From Willaertia magna (lineage: Eukaryota > Heterolobosea > Eutetramitea > Acrasida > Naegleriidae): a stretch of 64,000 nucleotides of DNA. The position numbers and the translations under genes were made by a program. Numbering within the stretch: position 1 is the stretch's first letter; each line of letters starts with the position of its first letter. The notes under the pieces were generated by a model, which was not told where the DNA came from, made no database searches, and worked only from the letters and a program-made list of their open reading frames with translations. This document shows positions 1-10,252 of the stretch, one piece after another. The stretch covers positions 1-64,000 of the forward strand of contig CADWAF010001251.1 of NCBI GenBank assembly GCA_902984215.1. Reading direction: 5' to 3'.

Positions 1-310
1 CCATCCATGTTAAAACGCCAGCTAATGCTGCAATTATAGCCATATAAATAGAAAGGTCATGAATCTCTTGTTTGTAATCTTCCTTATTATTTGTTGGCGA
101 TGTAATAACATTAATTAATTGTCCCATTAAAACATTAAATATATGAGGCATTGCTCCAAAACAAGCAAAACCAATTAATCCAATTAAAATCCATATAGTT
201 TCCCATCCAATTATATATAACATTTTAAAGAATGCAAACCATATAACTGGTTCATGAGGATCCACAAATTCAACTTCTTGTGCTTTCTTCTCCTTTCTTT
301 TTCTTGCCAT
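1..310 (-). CDS. ABCB-type (MDR-like) ABC transporter, N-terminal fragment
   Basis: Only the first 103 residues are in the window; the gene continues past the left edge. The start is the ATG complementary to 308-310. A short lysine/arginine-rich N-terminus (MARKRKEKKAQ) is followed by a hydrophobic helix (GWETIWILIGLIGFACFGA) and then MPHIFNVLMGQLINVIT. That is the usual first-TM layout of ABCB/P-glycoprotein-type exporters, where the sequence G-x-P-x-x-x-x-x-x-G-x-L-I follows TM1. A second hydrophobic helix starts at the edge. The nucleotide-binding domain is not visible, so half or full transporter, substrate and membrane cannot be decided. The gene is divergent from the copper ATPase, with about 760 bp between the starts. 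Confidence 0.7.
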   Translation of the reverse strand, partial: MARKRKEKKAQEVEFVDPHEPVIWFAFFKMLYIIGWETIWILIGLIGFACFGAMPHIFNVLMGQLINVITSPTNNKEDYKQEIHDLSIYMAIIAALAGVLTWM

Positions 311-1068
311 CGTTATGTTAATTTAAAAATAAAAAGTTATGAATGTTTTATGATTATTATCAACTTTCAATTGTCAAACAAATTGTTGAATTATTGTTGT
401 TTCTTTTTTTTGGTATCTTTGAGGATTTGTCTTTAGTTACAACCTTCGGTATTTATAGTGTGAAAAGCGTTCTGCCTCACATTTATTTACAAAAATGTAA
501 ATTAGGGAGCAAACAGTACTACGCTAGTGATAAATTAATACGCCCTTCGTTAGGTGAGCAATAATACTTTCCTCTAATTATTCCTCCTTTATAAAGCCTT
601 CAAAGTGTTGGACTTTCCAAATTATGGACAATTACATTGGAAGCAAGCAGATTTTATTTTCATTCAAATTCAGCTTGATTTTCTCTTCCGAGTGTCGACT
701 ATAGTATTAGTTAAATTAAACATTTTCATGATATAGTCTTCTTTAAAACAAAACTGAAAGAAAGTACTAATTCTTTGGAGAGAATATTTTTCTTTAATTT
801 TCAAAATTAAGAAATCTACTTGAAACACCTTCAAAAACCTAATGTGAATCCTTCCGCACAGAAACATTACCCAAAATCAATCTTCCACATTTCTATTGGC
901 AATCACCAATCCTTCAAGCTGCTCCTCAAATCGATATTCTTCTGTTAGCCTTTTCTTTTTAAAAAAAATCCAATAACACATCATCTCTTTGTTGGCTTTG
1001 TTATTTTTTCTTATCTTACTTTACATTCATACATTTTAATTGTACTATTAGTAACATTGTTGAATATA
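311..1068. other. Divergent intergenic region
   Basis: This 758-bp stretch separates the divergent ABC transporter and copper ATPase starts. It is less A+T-rich than the two large islands at 43 and 58 kb. A TTTATAAAG stretch lies near 588-596 but is not close to either start codon. Short open frames here have no composition or domain evidence and look like chance. I see no RNA gene. Confidence 0.5.
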
Positions 1069-4000
1069 ATGTCCAAGCCTTTCGGAGAGGATTCTATTGA
1101 AGTAAATGAAATTATTCCTATTGCATTTGTGAAAGAAGACCCTTTGTTAAGTAATACTAATAATAATGCCAATAACTTTAATTCAAATAGAGTATTAGAA
1201 TTATCGGATGAAATTTTAGAAAATAATAAAATCTTTCAAATAGTACATATTTTAAGTAATAACAACAAAGCTAATGAAACGAATAGTCAATCTACTAATA
1301 ATAATACTTTTCACGTTTCTTTCTTTCATATAGAAGGAATGAAATGTCATAATTGTTCTAATAAAGTAACACAAATATTGACTAATTTCTTTCAAAGTGA
1401 TGAATTAAAAGAATATCAAATTGATTTTATTGTAAATTTAAAGGAAAAGAAATTGACTTGTTTTTTACCTAAACAACATTTATTGGATTTAAATAATATT
1501 AATAATATAAATCAACAGATAATGGATAAAATTCATAACAATACTAATTTTAAAATTTATCAAATAAAAGGATTTATTGTTTCTTCTTTTGATAATTTTA
1601 AATTATTGGAAGAATATAATAAGAAATATTTATTAAAAGAAGTAAAATGTAAAGAAAAAAATAATATTAATTATTTGTTAATATATTTAAGTGATTTAAA
1701 TGAAATTATTATTAATGATAATAATTTAGAAATGAAACAAATAATTAAACAATCATTATTATTAAATAATAATAAGACCAACAACCAAAATAAAGAGGAT
1801 GATGAAGAGTTAGTTGAAATTTCATTTACTTATCCAATTAAAACATCAACTTCAACAATGACAAATAACAAAGAAGATGAAGAAAAGATGAAACATTTCT
1901 TTGTTGAAGATGAAGAACTACCTACCATACCTAATAGTAATAAGATACGTGATACTACAGCTAGTTTGTTAAAAAAAATTATTAATCCAACAAATTGGTT
2001 AAATGTAACAAATAATAACAAGAATAATTTATTAATAAATGTAGATAATGAAGAAAAAGAATCATTAATGTCAATGAGAGATGATAATAATGAAAATGAA
2101 TATGAAATTGAGTTAAATGTACTTGGAATGCATTGTGCTTCATGTGTATCAAAAGTTGAAGAATCATTAAAAAAGATTGACGGAGTAAAATCCGTAAAAG
2201 TTTCTTTATTGACAAACTCCTCAGTTGTTACAACAACAAATCAAAGTGAACAGCTAATTGAAAATTTAATTGATAAAATTGAATCATTAGGTTTTAATGG
2301 TTCATTAAAATCTACAAAGAAAGAAAAAGAAGAAGATAACATGTTTAGTAATATATTTAAGGAAGTGGAAAGTCAAAAAGAAAATATTGAAAAGAATATT
2401 ATTTTAAATTGGAAATATAAATTCGTCATGTCATTAATATTTACAATTCCAGTTATTATTTTAACATTAATTATTTATAATTATTATTGTGATACTCCAT
2501 TAGTTACAGTTAAATATTATCCAGCAAAGGATAAATTAATATATATCCTTTTAAATTGTGCTAATTTAATTTTTGCAAGTTTTGTACATTTTATCGTAGG
2601 TTGGCATTATCATGTTAATGCTTTTAGAGCTTTAAGAAATCAATATGCGGATATGAATGTATTATTATCTCTAAGTACTAATGCAGCTTATTTCTATTCG
2701 GTTACTGTATTATTAAGTACTATTTTCAAGATACTAGGAGTAACTAATTGGGCATTGGTAGATAAGGTCGACATGTTACATTTTGAAACAGCTGTAATGG
2801 TGATTTTATTCCAAAGTTTAGGAAAGTATTTAGAATCAATTGCAAAGGCAAAGACAACAGAATCGTTAGCTGCCTTAGCTCAATTACAACCACCTAAAGC
2901 TCATTTATTAGAAAAGAGTAATGATATTACGTTTAGTACTCCAACTGTTGAAGTTTTTGTAGAACAAATTAAGGTTGGTGATCATGTAATGGTAAAATGT
3001 GGTCATACAATTCCATGTGATGGAGAAATTGTTTTAGGACAATGTTTTGTTAATGAATCAATGATTACTGGTGAATCAAAAAGAATATTTAAGAAAAAGG
3101 GTTCTAAAGTAATTGGAGGAACTATTAATGAGCAATTTATGAAGTCAGATGACCAAATGTCAAGTAGTGGAACTGGTGGTGTGATTATAGTTAAAATTAC
3201 AAAAACTGGAAATGATACTATTCTAGGTCAAATTATTCGTTTAGTTCAACAAGCTCAATTGAATAAGGCACCTATACAAGAGTTCGCAGACAAAATATCA
3301 AAGGTATTCGTTCCAATAGTTGTTTTACTTTCCCTTTTTGTTTTTATTTTTTGGTATTTAGCTTCTCTATTTAGTTTAGTTAATAAGGGAGTAGATTCCT
3401 TTGCATTTGCTTTAAGTTTTACAATGAGTGTACTTTCAGTGGCTTGCCCTTGTGCAATTGGTTTAGGTTAGTAGTTACAATTTATTTTGATTAATATTAA
3501 CATTTTTACTTTTTAATTTTTATTAGCAACGCCTGCTGCTGTGACTGTTGGAACTGGATTAGCTGCAAAATTAGGTATTTTAATTAAGGGAGGTTTACCT
3601 TTAGAAATAGCTCATAAGATGAATTGTATTTGTTTTGATAAAACTGGTACTATATCTACCGGAAATATTTCTGTGGCGGATTATGGATTCTTTGAGGAAG
3701 ATGCAAAAGAGGTTAATATTACTAAAAATCAATTCTTTGAAATGTTAATTGGAGCAGAACGTGTATCAGAACATCCATTAGCCCAATCTATTGTAAATTA
3801 TTTTTCTGATTTATTAAGAAAAGAGCCAAATGTACAATTAACAATTCATCAAGACTCTAATTTAACTGTATTTGGTGGAAAAGGTCTTCAATATAATTTT
3901 ACTGTAAATGACCAAAAGATTGAATTTTTAATTGGTAAGGCATCTTTCCTTAGTGACTTTGGAGTAATTGTTCCAGACACAAAAGATAAAAAGTTTACAA

Positions 4001-4703
4001 TGGTGAAAAAGTACATTAAAAAAGGTCACACTGTTGTTTTTTGTTCCGTAAACAAAAAGTTAGTTGGTTATGTTGCCTTAGTTGATGAATTAAAATCTGA
4101 AGCTAAACAAGTTATTCAAACACTAACAGAAGATTATGGTATCAGATGTTTTATATTAAGTGGAGATCATAAACAAGCAGTGGCTCATTGTGCTAAACAA
4201 TTAAGTGACTCAAACAAATTAGAATATTTATTTGATAAAACACCAGACGAGAAGTCAAAGTTTATTAAATCTCTACAACAACAAGGATATATTGTTGGAA
4301 TGGTTGGAGGTAAGTAAAATATTCACCCCCATTATTTTGACGTAAATTATTAGATGGTATTAACGATAGTCCTGCTTTAACAGCTGCAGATTGTGGAATT
4401 TCTATTGGTAGTGGAACAGATGTTGCTATCAAAAGTGCAGATATTATTTTAATGAAATCCGATTTAAGAGATGTAGTAACCACTATAGGGCTTTCTAGAA
4501 AGACATTTGAAAGAATTAAAATTAATCATTTCCTCTCCCTAGGTTACAATTTAATAATGATTCCATTGGCATGTGGTATTGCCTGGCCATTTACTGGAAT
4601 AATTATTCCACCTCATTTATCAGCACTTCTTATGATGTTTTCAAGTCTAAGTGTCATGTTTTCTAGTCTTTCCTTACGTTATGAATATAGAAACCAGAAA
4701 TAA
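1069..4703 (+). CDS. Copper-transporting P1B-type ATPase (ATP7/CopA-like)
   Basis: Cu+-exporting ATPase of 1176 aa in three exons: 1069-3466, 3527-4309, 4354-4703; introns of 60 and 44 nt. The splices restore conserved motifs: CPCAIGL|ATPAA across intron 1 and GMVG|DGINDSPAL across intron 2. Two heavy-metal-associated domains are present, with GMKCHNC near residue 98 and GMHCASC near 355. Then come the P1B helices, MITGES (actuator loop), CPC in the metal-transporting helix, CFDKTGT (phosphorylated Asp), SEHPLA (HP motif) and GDGINDSPAL. The last two helices carry YN and M-x-x-SS, the ligands expected of P1B-1 Cu+ pumps. The insert between the two metal-binding domains is unusually long and Asn-rich. 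The start is the ATG at 1069. Location is probably Golgi/vesicles or plasma membrane (inference). Confidence 0.95.
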
Positions 4704-4788
4704 ATAATATTTAAAATATGGTTATAGAGGTGGAATACTGGGAAATGTAGAAGATACATTTGGCGTGTACGAAGAAATAAAACAACAA

Positions 4789-5189
4789 ATGATTGAAAGA
4801 GAACATAAATTGAGTGAGAAGGCTCAAAAAAGAAGAGAATGTAAGTTGACAACTTAGTGTTTAAATTTTTAATTCACCTGTTCAAAGTCCTTAACAAAAT
4901 AACAGAGTCAACAACTGGTAAAATAACTCTAGACCCACTTAAAATTAATGAGATAAACCAAGAAGATATAAATCCTTATGATGGAGGTTGTAAGATATTT
5001 CAAACTAAAACGAAAACAGAATTAAGCGAGAGCATGAGGGGATACCCAAAACTGTTGGAGATAAAAAACGGTAAACCGGGACAGAATGCACAACGATTAG
5101 AAAAGATATTTCATCATCAAACGCAAGATAGAGGATACAACATTATTAATGGAAGTATTTATGAAGTAGATAATGTTAAAATCCATTAA
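4789..5189 (+). CDS. Small orphan protein, two or more exons
   Basis: Coding sequence not recognised. The best minimal model is ATG 4789-4840 joined to 4888-5189 (47-nt intron GTAAGT...AAAG), giving 117 aa. The splice is supported by frame continuity (KRRE|FLNKITESTTG). The open frame extends upstream to about 4717 without an ATG (YGYRGGILGNVEDTFG...), so an upstream exon may be missing. The C-terminus (HHQTQDRGYNIINGSIY) is the most structured-looking part and could suit a small axonemal protein, but I cannot assign a family. It sits 85 bp after the copper ATPase stop and converges on the UMP-CMP kinase. Confidence 0.55.
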
Positions 5190-5229
5190 TTATTGTAAAA
5201 TACAAAATTTTATTTCAACATGTTAGGAT

Positions 5230-5964
5230 TTAGTCAAATAATTTGCAAACTTCCTCAAAAACTAAATCAACAGATTTAGCACTATTAATAGTTCTAACCT
5301 TCTCAAAAGCAGAGAAGTATTGAATAACAGGCATAGTTTGATTAATATAAGTATTGAATCTCTTCTTAATACTTTCAATATTATCATCAGTACGACCACT
5401 AGTCTTTCCTCTCTCTAATAAACGTCCTTCTAATATTTCTTCAGGACAATCAAAGAATAAAACAAATTGGCATGGACAAATTTGTCTTTCAAAATCTACA
5501 GCTTGTCTCATTTCACGAGGGAAACCATCAATTAGAAAAACAGTTTCAGGGTTAGGATGTTCATAAATTGCATTCTTTAATAAATCAATAGTAATATGTC
5601 CCGGAACAATCTTTCCTTCTTTAATTAAACCAGAGATTAATCTACCTTGTTCGGTATCCTTTTGACATTCGGCTCTTAATAAATCTCCAGCACTGTAATG
5701 AGCAAAGTTATATTTTTCAACTAATCTTGCACATTGAGTACCTTTTCCTGAACCTGGACCTCCAAGAACGAAAACTACTTTACGGGATTGGTTTTTTGGA
5801 TCTCTTCTTTGTAATTCATCAATAAGAAATTGAACAGGATCTACTGGCTTATTTTCAACTAATGTTTTAGTTAAATCATCAAATAGATGATCTAATTTAT
5901 GTTGTTTCATGTAATTATTAAATTGTTCTAATTGTTGAGGTGTAAGAGGACTTGTTGCTGACAT
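5230..5964 (-). CDS. UMP-CMP kinase with N-terminal RIIa/Dpy-30-like docking domain
   Basis: Nucleoside monophosphate kinase of 244 aa, transferring phosphate from ATP to UMP or CMP. The kinase core (about residues 62-244) shows the P-loop GGPGSGKGTQCA, the NMP-binding region HYSAGDLLR, FLIDGFPRE and the short LID ERGKTSGRTDDN. These match UMP-CMP kinase better than long-LID adenylate kinases. About 58 extra residues precede the core: YMKQHKLDHLFDDL then PVDPVQFLIDELQRR. This resembles the dimerization/docking helices of PKA-RIIa and Dpy-30 proteins, also known in flagellar adenylate kinases. The domain suggests tethering to an AKAP-like partner, perhaps in the cilium (inference). Single exon. 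Confidence 0.9.
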   Translation of the reverse strand: MSATSPLTPQQLEQFNNYMKQHKLDHLFDDLTKTLVENKPVDPVQFLIDELQRRDPKNQSRKVVFVLGGPGSGKGTQCARLVEKYNFAHYSAGDLLRAECQKDTEQGRLISGLIKEGKIVPGHITIDLLKNAIYEHPNPETVFLIDGFPREMRQAVDFERQICPCQFVLFFDCPEEILEGRLLERGKTSGRTDDNIESIKKRFNTYINQTMPVIQYFSAFEKVRTINSAKSVDLVFEEVCKLFD

Positions 5965-6175
5965 TTTTATTTGTGAATTTTTGGATTTAAAAGAAAAAAA
6001 TTAAATAATTTTTTTTGTTTTCCTTCCTTGATGATAGAGGACAACATAGGGAACTGTTATCCAACAACACCCAACCACCTTCAATAAGAAGGTGAGTAAT
6101 GTTCTTGTTTCAAAATCTTTACTCCTTTCGCCCAGTTTTCTGACCTTAATGCTAATCGGAAACAATGAATTCAAT

Positions 6176-6259
6176 CCGATGATAGCTCAGCTGGTAGAGC
6201 ATGGGACTGTAGAAAGTTCTGTTATCCTGTGGTCGGCGGTTCGATTCCGTCTCATCGGA
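6176..6259 (+). tRNA. tRNA-Tyr (GTA) with an 11-nt intron
   Basis: Acceptor CCGATGA (6176-6182) pairs with TCATCGG (6252-6258), and A6259 is the discriminator. The D arm reads GCTCAGCTGGTAGAGC; the anticodon GTA is at 6209-6211 and the T arm contains GGTTCGATTCC. The anticodon stem closes only after removing 6213-6223 (aaagttctgtt). The intron lies one base 3' of the anticodon, the canonical place in eukaryotic tRNA genes. The mature length is 73 nt plus CCA. A run of six T at 6262-6267 is the likely Pol III terminator. Confidence 0.97.
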
Positions 6260-6362
6260 GTGTTTTTTATTCTTTTGGGTTAATTCAATCAAAGCAATGA
6301 AACGCACATGCGTTAAATTTGCCATTTGTACGCAATCCATAAAAACATTCAAACAACAAAAA

Positions 6363-7115
6363 ATGAATCAACAAACACTTTTAATTTTAGGTCAAAATGA
6401 CGAACAAACTGCAAGAAATGTTCTTAAAGGACTTGGAGTAGACGAAGGAAATTCTATAATCACTAAATATAATGTATCACAATCAAAAACTATTCCATAC
6501 CAAGATGAAGGTTATGATAATGTTATTTGTCTTGAAAAGAGTGTACAAAATGATTCATTTATTAATGAATGTTCACGTGTTTTAAAAAAAGGTGGAAAAT
6601 TAATTTTAGTTCAAAATGATAATACTTCTAACTTATTATTATTTGGTGGATTTTTAAATAGTAACACTCAAGCTCTTGAACAACTTTCAATAATATCTGC
6701 TGTAAAACCAAACTTAGATTTAGGATCAAGTTTCTCACTTTCAACTAAACAACAAACCATTTCTAAACCTTCTACTACTTCTACCTCAACAACTAAACAA
6801 ACTTGGACAATTTCCGATGTCAACGATGATGATTTATTATTAGATGATGATGATTTACTTGAAGATGAAGACTTATTAGCACCTTCTTTAGATAATGATG
6901 ATTGCGGAACAGGTAAATCTGGAAGCAAAAAGGCTTGTAAGAATTGTACTTGTGGAAGATCAGAAGGAACAATTGACACAACCCAAACTCATGTTAGTTC
7001 TTGTGGAAATTGTTATAAAGGAGATGCATTCCGTTGTTCCACTTGCCCATATTTAGGTCTTCCTGCTTTCAATCCAGGTGAAACAATTCAACTCAATAAC
7101 ACTTCTGATATTTAA
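6363..7115 (+). CDS. CIAPIN1: Anamorsin/CIAPIN1/Dre2, cytosolic Fe-S assembly factor
   Basis: Electron carrier of the cytosolic iron-sulfur assembly pathway (partner of diflavin reductase Tah18/NDOR1). The C-terminus has both cluster motifs: motif A C-x10-C-x2-C-x-C ([18 protein letters not shown]) and motif B C-x2-C-x7-C-x2-C ([15 protein letters not shown]), followed by [12 protein letters not shown]. The N-terminal part is a short methyltransferase-like domain, and a Ser/Thr-Asp-rich linker separates it from the clusters. I chose ATG 6363 (250 aa) because [13 protein letters not shown] begins like the family. An in-frame ATG at 6297 would add 22 residues with no family match and would start only 38 nt after the tRNA gene. 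Confidence 0.95.
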   Translation: MNQQTLLILGQNDEQTARNVLKGLGVDEGNSIITKYNVSQSKTIPYQDEGYDNVICLEKSVQNDSFINECSRVLKKGGKLILVQNDNTSNLLLFGGFLNSNTQALEQLSIISAVKPNLDLGSSFSLSTKQQTISKPSTTSTSTTKQTWTISDVNDDDLLLDDDDLLEDEDLLAPSLDNDDCGTGKSGSKKACKNCTCGRSEGTIDTTQTHVSSCGNCYKGDAFRCSTCPYLGLPAFNPGETIQLNNTSDI

Positions 7116-7137
7116 ATAAATCCTTTTACTTTGTAAT

Positions 7138-8115
7138 TTACAAATTTACCTTCAATAACTTTTTTACACTGGCCTTGATAAGATTGTCAACTGTTGCACG
7201 GGCTTGCCTTTTCTTTTCCAGCTCTTCTTCCGTTAGCTTAAGAAGGAATGGCATGAAATCTTCTTTAACTTGTCTCTCCGCAACATCATAGAAGAACCCT
7301 TCCTCTTGTAATTGTGTGAAAACATTCAACTCCAAGTTTTGTAAGTATTGATTTGCGAACTGTCTACTTGCTAGTTTTAGCTTACATTCGTGCTCTCTTT
7401 GTAAACGTTGGCGTTCTTGTTCTTTACGTCTCTCTTTTTCTTCGAATTTCCTTCTTTCAGCTGCCTCAAGTCTCTGCGTTTCAACTAACTCGGCATTTCG
7501 TTTTTGGGCGAATTCTTTCTTTTGTTGTTTCAATGCTTCCATTTCTTCTTCTTCTAATACCTCTAACATTGATTGTTCTAGTGTTTTTCCTACAATTACT
7601 TCCAGAATTGGGGCTACCTCAAAATCAAAGTCAAACAGATCATCTTCCACTTGTATTCCACAGTCTATTCCAGTTTTTGAGGGTATGAAAACCGGTGATT
7701 CCGGTCTATCTTGGAATGGATCTGTTTGAGTCCACACTTCTGATTCATCTATAACTTCAAGATATGTTTCAGTTTGAATATCTATATGTTTTCGTCCCTC
7801 AACAGGCTCTAAATTTTTATCTGCCAATAATTGGTTTTCCCTTTCTTTTTCTTCCTGTTTTCTTTTCAGCTCCATTATTCTTTTTTGTTTTAAATGTTGT
7901 TCTCTTTTCTTTTGAAGGTCCGCTTCTACTTGCTGACTTTGGGGAAGTATTTGTTGGGCATAGGTATTGCCTCTGTACACTCTCTTGTCCCACATTATAT
8001 TACCCAAAAAACTTTTCCCTTTCTCACTCTCATTGAATGGATCTCTGTATTTACTCTTCTTCGAAGTACTTGTAACAGGTTTTGGTTCCTGAGTAAAAGA
8101 ATGAAACATTTGCAT
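7138..8115 (-). CDS. RSP3: Radial spoke protein 3 (RSP3/AKAP97-like)
   Basis: Axonemal radial spoke stalk protein that anchors the spoke to the doublet microtubule and, in Chlamydomonas, acts as an A-kinase anchoring protein. Family signatures are the N-terminal NIMWDKRVYRGNTYAQQ motif (seen as NIM-D-RV-RGNTYA in RSP3), the repeated TQT/TQTDPF and GIDCGIQVEDDLFDFD segments, and a long charged coiled coil rich in E/R/K/Q. The C-terminal part ends in an Ala/Lys/Leu helix. From ATG 8115 it is 325 aa, shorter than many RSP3s. The frame stays open to 8196, but the extra 27 residues (Cys/Trp/Arg-rich) do not look like the family. Another ATG lies at 8109. Confidence 0.9.
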   Translation of the reverse strand: MQMFHSFTQEPKPVTSTSKKSKYRDPFNESEKGKSFLGNIMWDKRVYRGNTYAQQILPQSQQVEADLQKKREQHLKQKRIMELKRKQEEKERENQLLADKNLEPVEGRKHIDIQTETYLEVIDESEVWTQTDPFQDRPESPVFIPSKTGIDCGIQVEDDLFDFDFEVAPILEVIVGKTLEQSMLEVLEEEEMEALKQQKKEFAQKRNAELVETQRLEAAERRKFEEKERRKEQERQRLQREHECKLKLASRQFANQYLQNLELNVFTQLQEEGFFYDVAERQVKEDFMPFLLKLTEEELEKKRQARATVDNLIKASVKKLLKVNL

Positions 8116-8306
8116 TTTTTTTATTATGATTACCGTAGATTGCAAAAGACGTAAATGTTGGCGCCATCTACAACAAGGATATCCAAGAGAAAGCATATCC
8201 GGTTAAACAATCAAAATTTTATGTAAAATTACATGAAAAACTCAATTTATTGTACTGGAAGAGAACAAGGGAATTTAGAAATTTTAATTTTTTTTTATAT
8301 AAATAT

Positions 8307-8976
8307 TTAATAAACTAATTCAACATCTTCTTCAATGAATCCCTTTTCACTGACATAGATACCGTCTAAGAATTTACGAATATCCTTATCTCTGACTAAA
8401 GTTGCTAAGTGGATTGCAGCAGAACATTTTGAAACAGTTTCTAAGTCATTACCTTGGATTTGAATTTCATCTTTTTGACCAGTTGCTTCAACAGTAACTC
8501 CTTCACCCATTTCAACTCTACGGACTCTCTTTTCACCTAAAAAGTTTCTGATTTCAATTGATTTCTTGTTATCAGCAATCTTACAATTTACAGGGAAATG
8601 CGCATAGACGAAACGCATCTTATATCTGTATCCCTTTGTAACACCAACAATTAAATTATGGATATGTGAAGCAATAGTTCTAACTAAAGAGTTATCTTTT
8701 CTATTACCGTGGAATCTTTGGACAACAACAGTTGGTACAGTATGTTCTTCATTTGGTTGTTCAACGAAGATATCTAATTGAGCATGTTGGAAGTTTCTTT
8801 CTAAAGTTCCTCTTGGACCAGTGACAACAATTCTACGTCCCTTTGCAGTAACGGTAACTATTAGTTATTAATCAATGATTAGAAATGAAAGAAAATTTTT
8901 CATTAACACAAGATGTTTATTTATACTTACCTCCACTTGGTACTCTCACCACTTCTCTTGTATTGAGGGTTTTCAT
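8307..8976 (-). CDS. RPL9: 60S ribosomal protein uL6 (RPL9)
   Basis: Large-subunit ribosomal protein. Two exons: 8931-8976 (46 nt) and 8307-8857; intron of 73 nt (GTAAGTATAA...TAATAG). The joined protein is 198 aa and begins MKTLNTREVVRVPSG|VTVTAKGRRI. GRRIVVTGPRGTLERNF is the uL6 N-terminal signature. The C-terminal domain contains GYRYKMRFVYAHFPVNC and ends EDVELVY. The in-frame Met at 8618 is internal, not the start. Confidence 0.97.
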
Positions 8977-9127
8977 TTTGGCTGTGGGATAATCGATGTA
9001 TTTTTTTACGAACAAAAATTCTATTCACCCAAAGAGAATGACCAATACTTTACAACGAAAAATTTTAATAAAAATAAAAAATTTTCATTTTCCAAACAAC
9101 AATGCATCTCGCAAAACAACCAACTTT

Positions 9128-10063
9128 CTAAGGCTTGTCCTTCTCACTTTGCTCCTTCACTATTTGTTTGAAGATGTTTAAGTTTAATTTCATAACACTT
9201 TGATTTCTATTACTTTCGTTCGTATTTTCTACAACTGTTGATTTTAACTCTTCCGATTTAGGATCTAATGATAAGCTAGCCTTTCCTTCTTTTACTAAGA
9301 AAGAATAATAGAAAATATTTTCAATAGTTTTTGTGAAGGATTTAGGATCTACTACAACTTCAGAGAAATTAAGAATGGTATCTTGCTTTTCCTTTTTTCT
9401 TTTCTTTACTTGTTTTTTAAGAGATTTATACATTTCTTCTACTTTCTTTGTAGTGGCATCTTGTTTCGTTCCATCATTAACATATTCTTCTGGTTCTTTT
9501 TCTTCCGTCACATCGTCCTTACTTCTCTTTTTTCTTTCAGCTTTCTTCCTTTCCTTTCTTTCTGCTTTTATAGGACCATGCATGAAGGTAATTGTTGGAG
9601 TTCTTTTGAAGAATTTAGTTACATCTCCTCCTAATTTTATCCAATCTATTTCTGTAATAGTATCATCATCTCTTATTTCTCTAGGTTGTTCAACTGCTTT
9701 GTATTTTGTACAGATTTTATTTGTAAATTCTTCGGGATCCCAATCTCTACCAAGATTTATTCTTTGAAGTTGTTCATAACCATATTTCGAGGCTTGTGCA
9801 AACCAAGTGGCATCTAAAGATCCTTCTCTAGCGTGAACAATTTTAGCTAGATATTCTTTACCTTTGTCAAAAAGACCTAAAATCTCTCCAGACCCAGGTT
9901 TACATAGTTCCTCTGCGTTTTCCGTAGTTTGTGATATTAAATCTAAATAATTACTTCTTAAATTCCTTCTAAATTCATCGGAAATTCTAGCATCAACTTG
10001 CTCTTCTTCCTCTTCCTCACTTAACTCTTCTCCTGAAGATTCCCTTTCTTCTGATTGCATCAT
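9128..10063 (-). CDS. NSE4: NSE4, kleisin-like subunit of the SMC5/6 complex
   Basis: Non-SMC element 4 bridges the SMC5 and SMC6 heads and acts in DNA repair and chromosome maintenance in the nucleus. The protein is 311 aa with an acidic N-terminus. The N-terminal domain contains FRRNLRSNYLDLISQTTEN and WFAQASKYGYEQLQRIN. The C-terminal winged-helix part contains DPKSFTKTIENIFYYSFLV, the most diagnostic Nse4 segment, and ends soon after. A basic coiled region (KAERKERKKAERKKRSK) lies between. Single exon; two adjacent Met codons at the start. Confidence 0.9.
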   Translation of the reverse strand: MMQSEERESSGEELSEEEEEEQVDARISDEFRRNLRSNYLDLISQTTENAEELCKPGSGEILGLFDKGKEYLAKIVHAREGSLDATWFAQASKYGYEQLQRINLGRDWDPEEFTNKICTKYKAVEQPREIRDDDTITEIDWIKLGGDVTKFFKRTPTITFMHGPIKAERKERKKAERKKRSKDDVTEEKEPEEYVNDGTKQDATTKKVEEMYKSLKKQVKKRKKEKQDTILNFSEVVVDPKSFTKTIENIFYYSFLVKEGKASLSLDPKSEELKSTVVENTNESNRNQSVMKLNLNIFKQIVKEQSEKDKP

Positions 10064-10252
10064 TTTTTATAACTGAAAATTGCCTATTTTCAAAAAATTT
10101 GAATTTTAAAATTTGACCTAAATGCAAAAAGCTTTGCTTTATTCATGGTGGATTAGTTCAATTTTAAAAGATTTTGCTAAAGGAAGGAGAGGGTTAATTG
10201 GCTTAAAATGTTTTATTTCATTTGTTAATAAATAAAAGTCATCTTGTTTATT

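Noticed and set aside
670..867. 65-aa minus-strand open frame between the ABC transporter and the copper ATPase
   Set aside because: No family match, no coding composition, and it lies in the shared upstream region.
8116..8196. 27-residue N-terminal extension of RSP3
   Set aside because: Cys/Trp/Arg-rich text unlike the RSP3 N-terminus; the A-rich leader directly before ATG 8115 looks like a normal start.
9333..9767. 144-aa plus-strand frame opposite NSE4
   Set aside because: A shadow of the lysine/glutamate-rich NSE4 sequence, giving Ser/Phe/Leu runs on the opposite strand.
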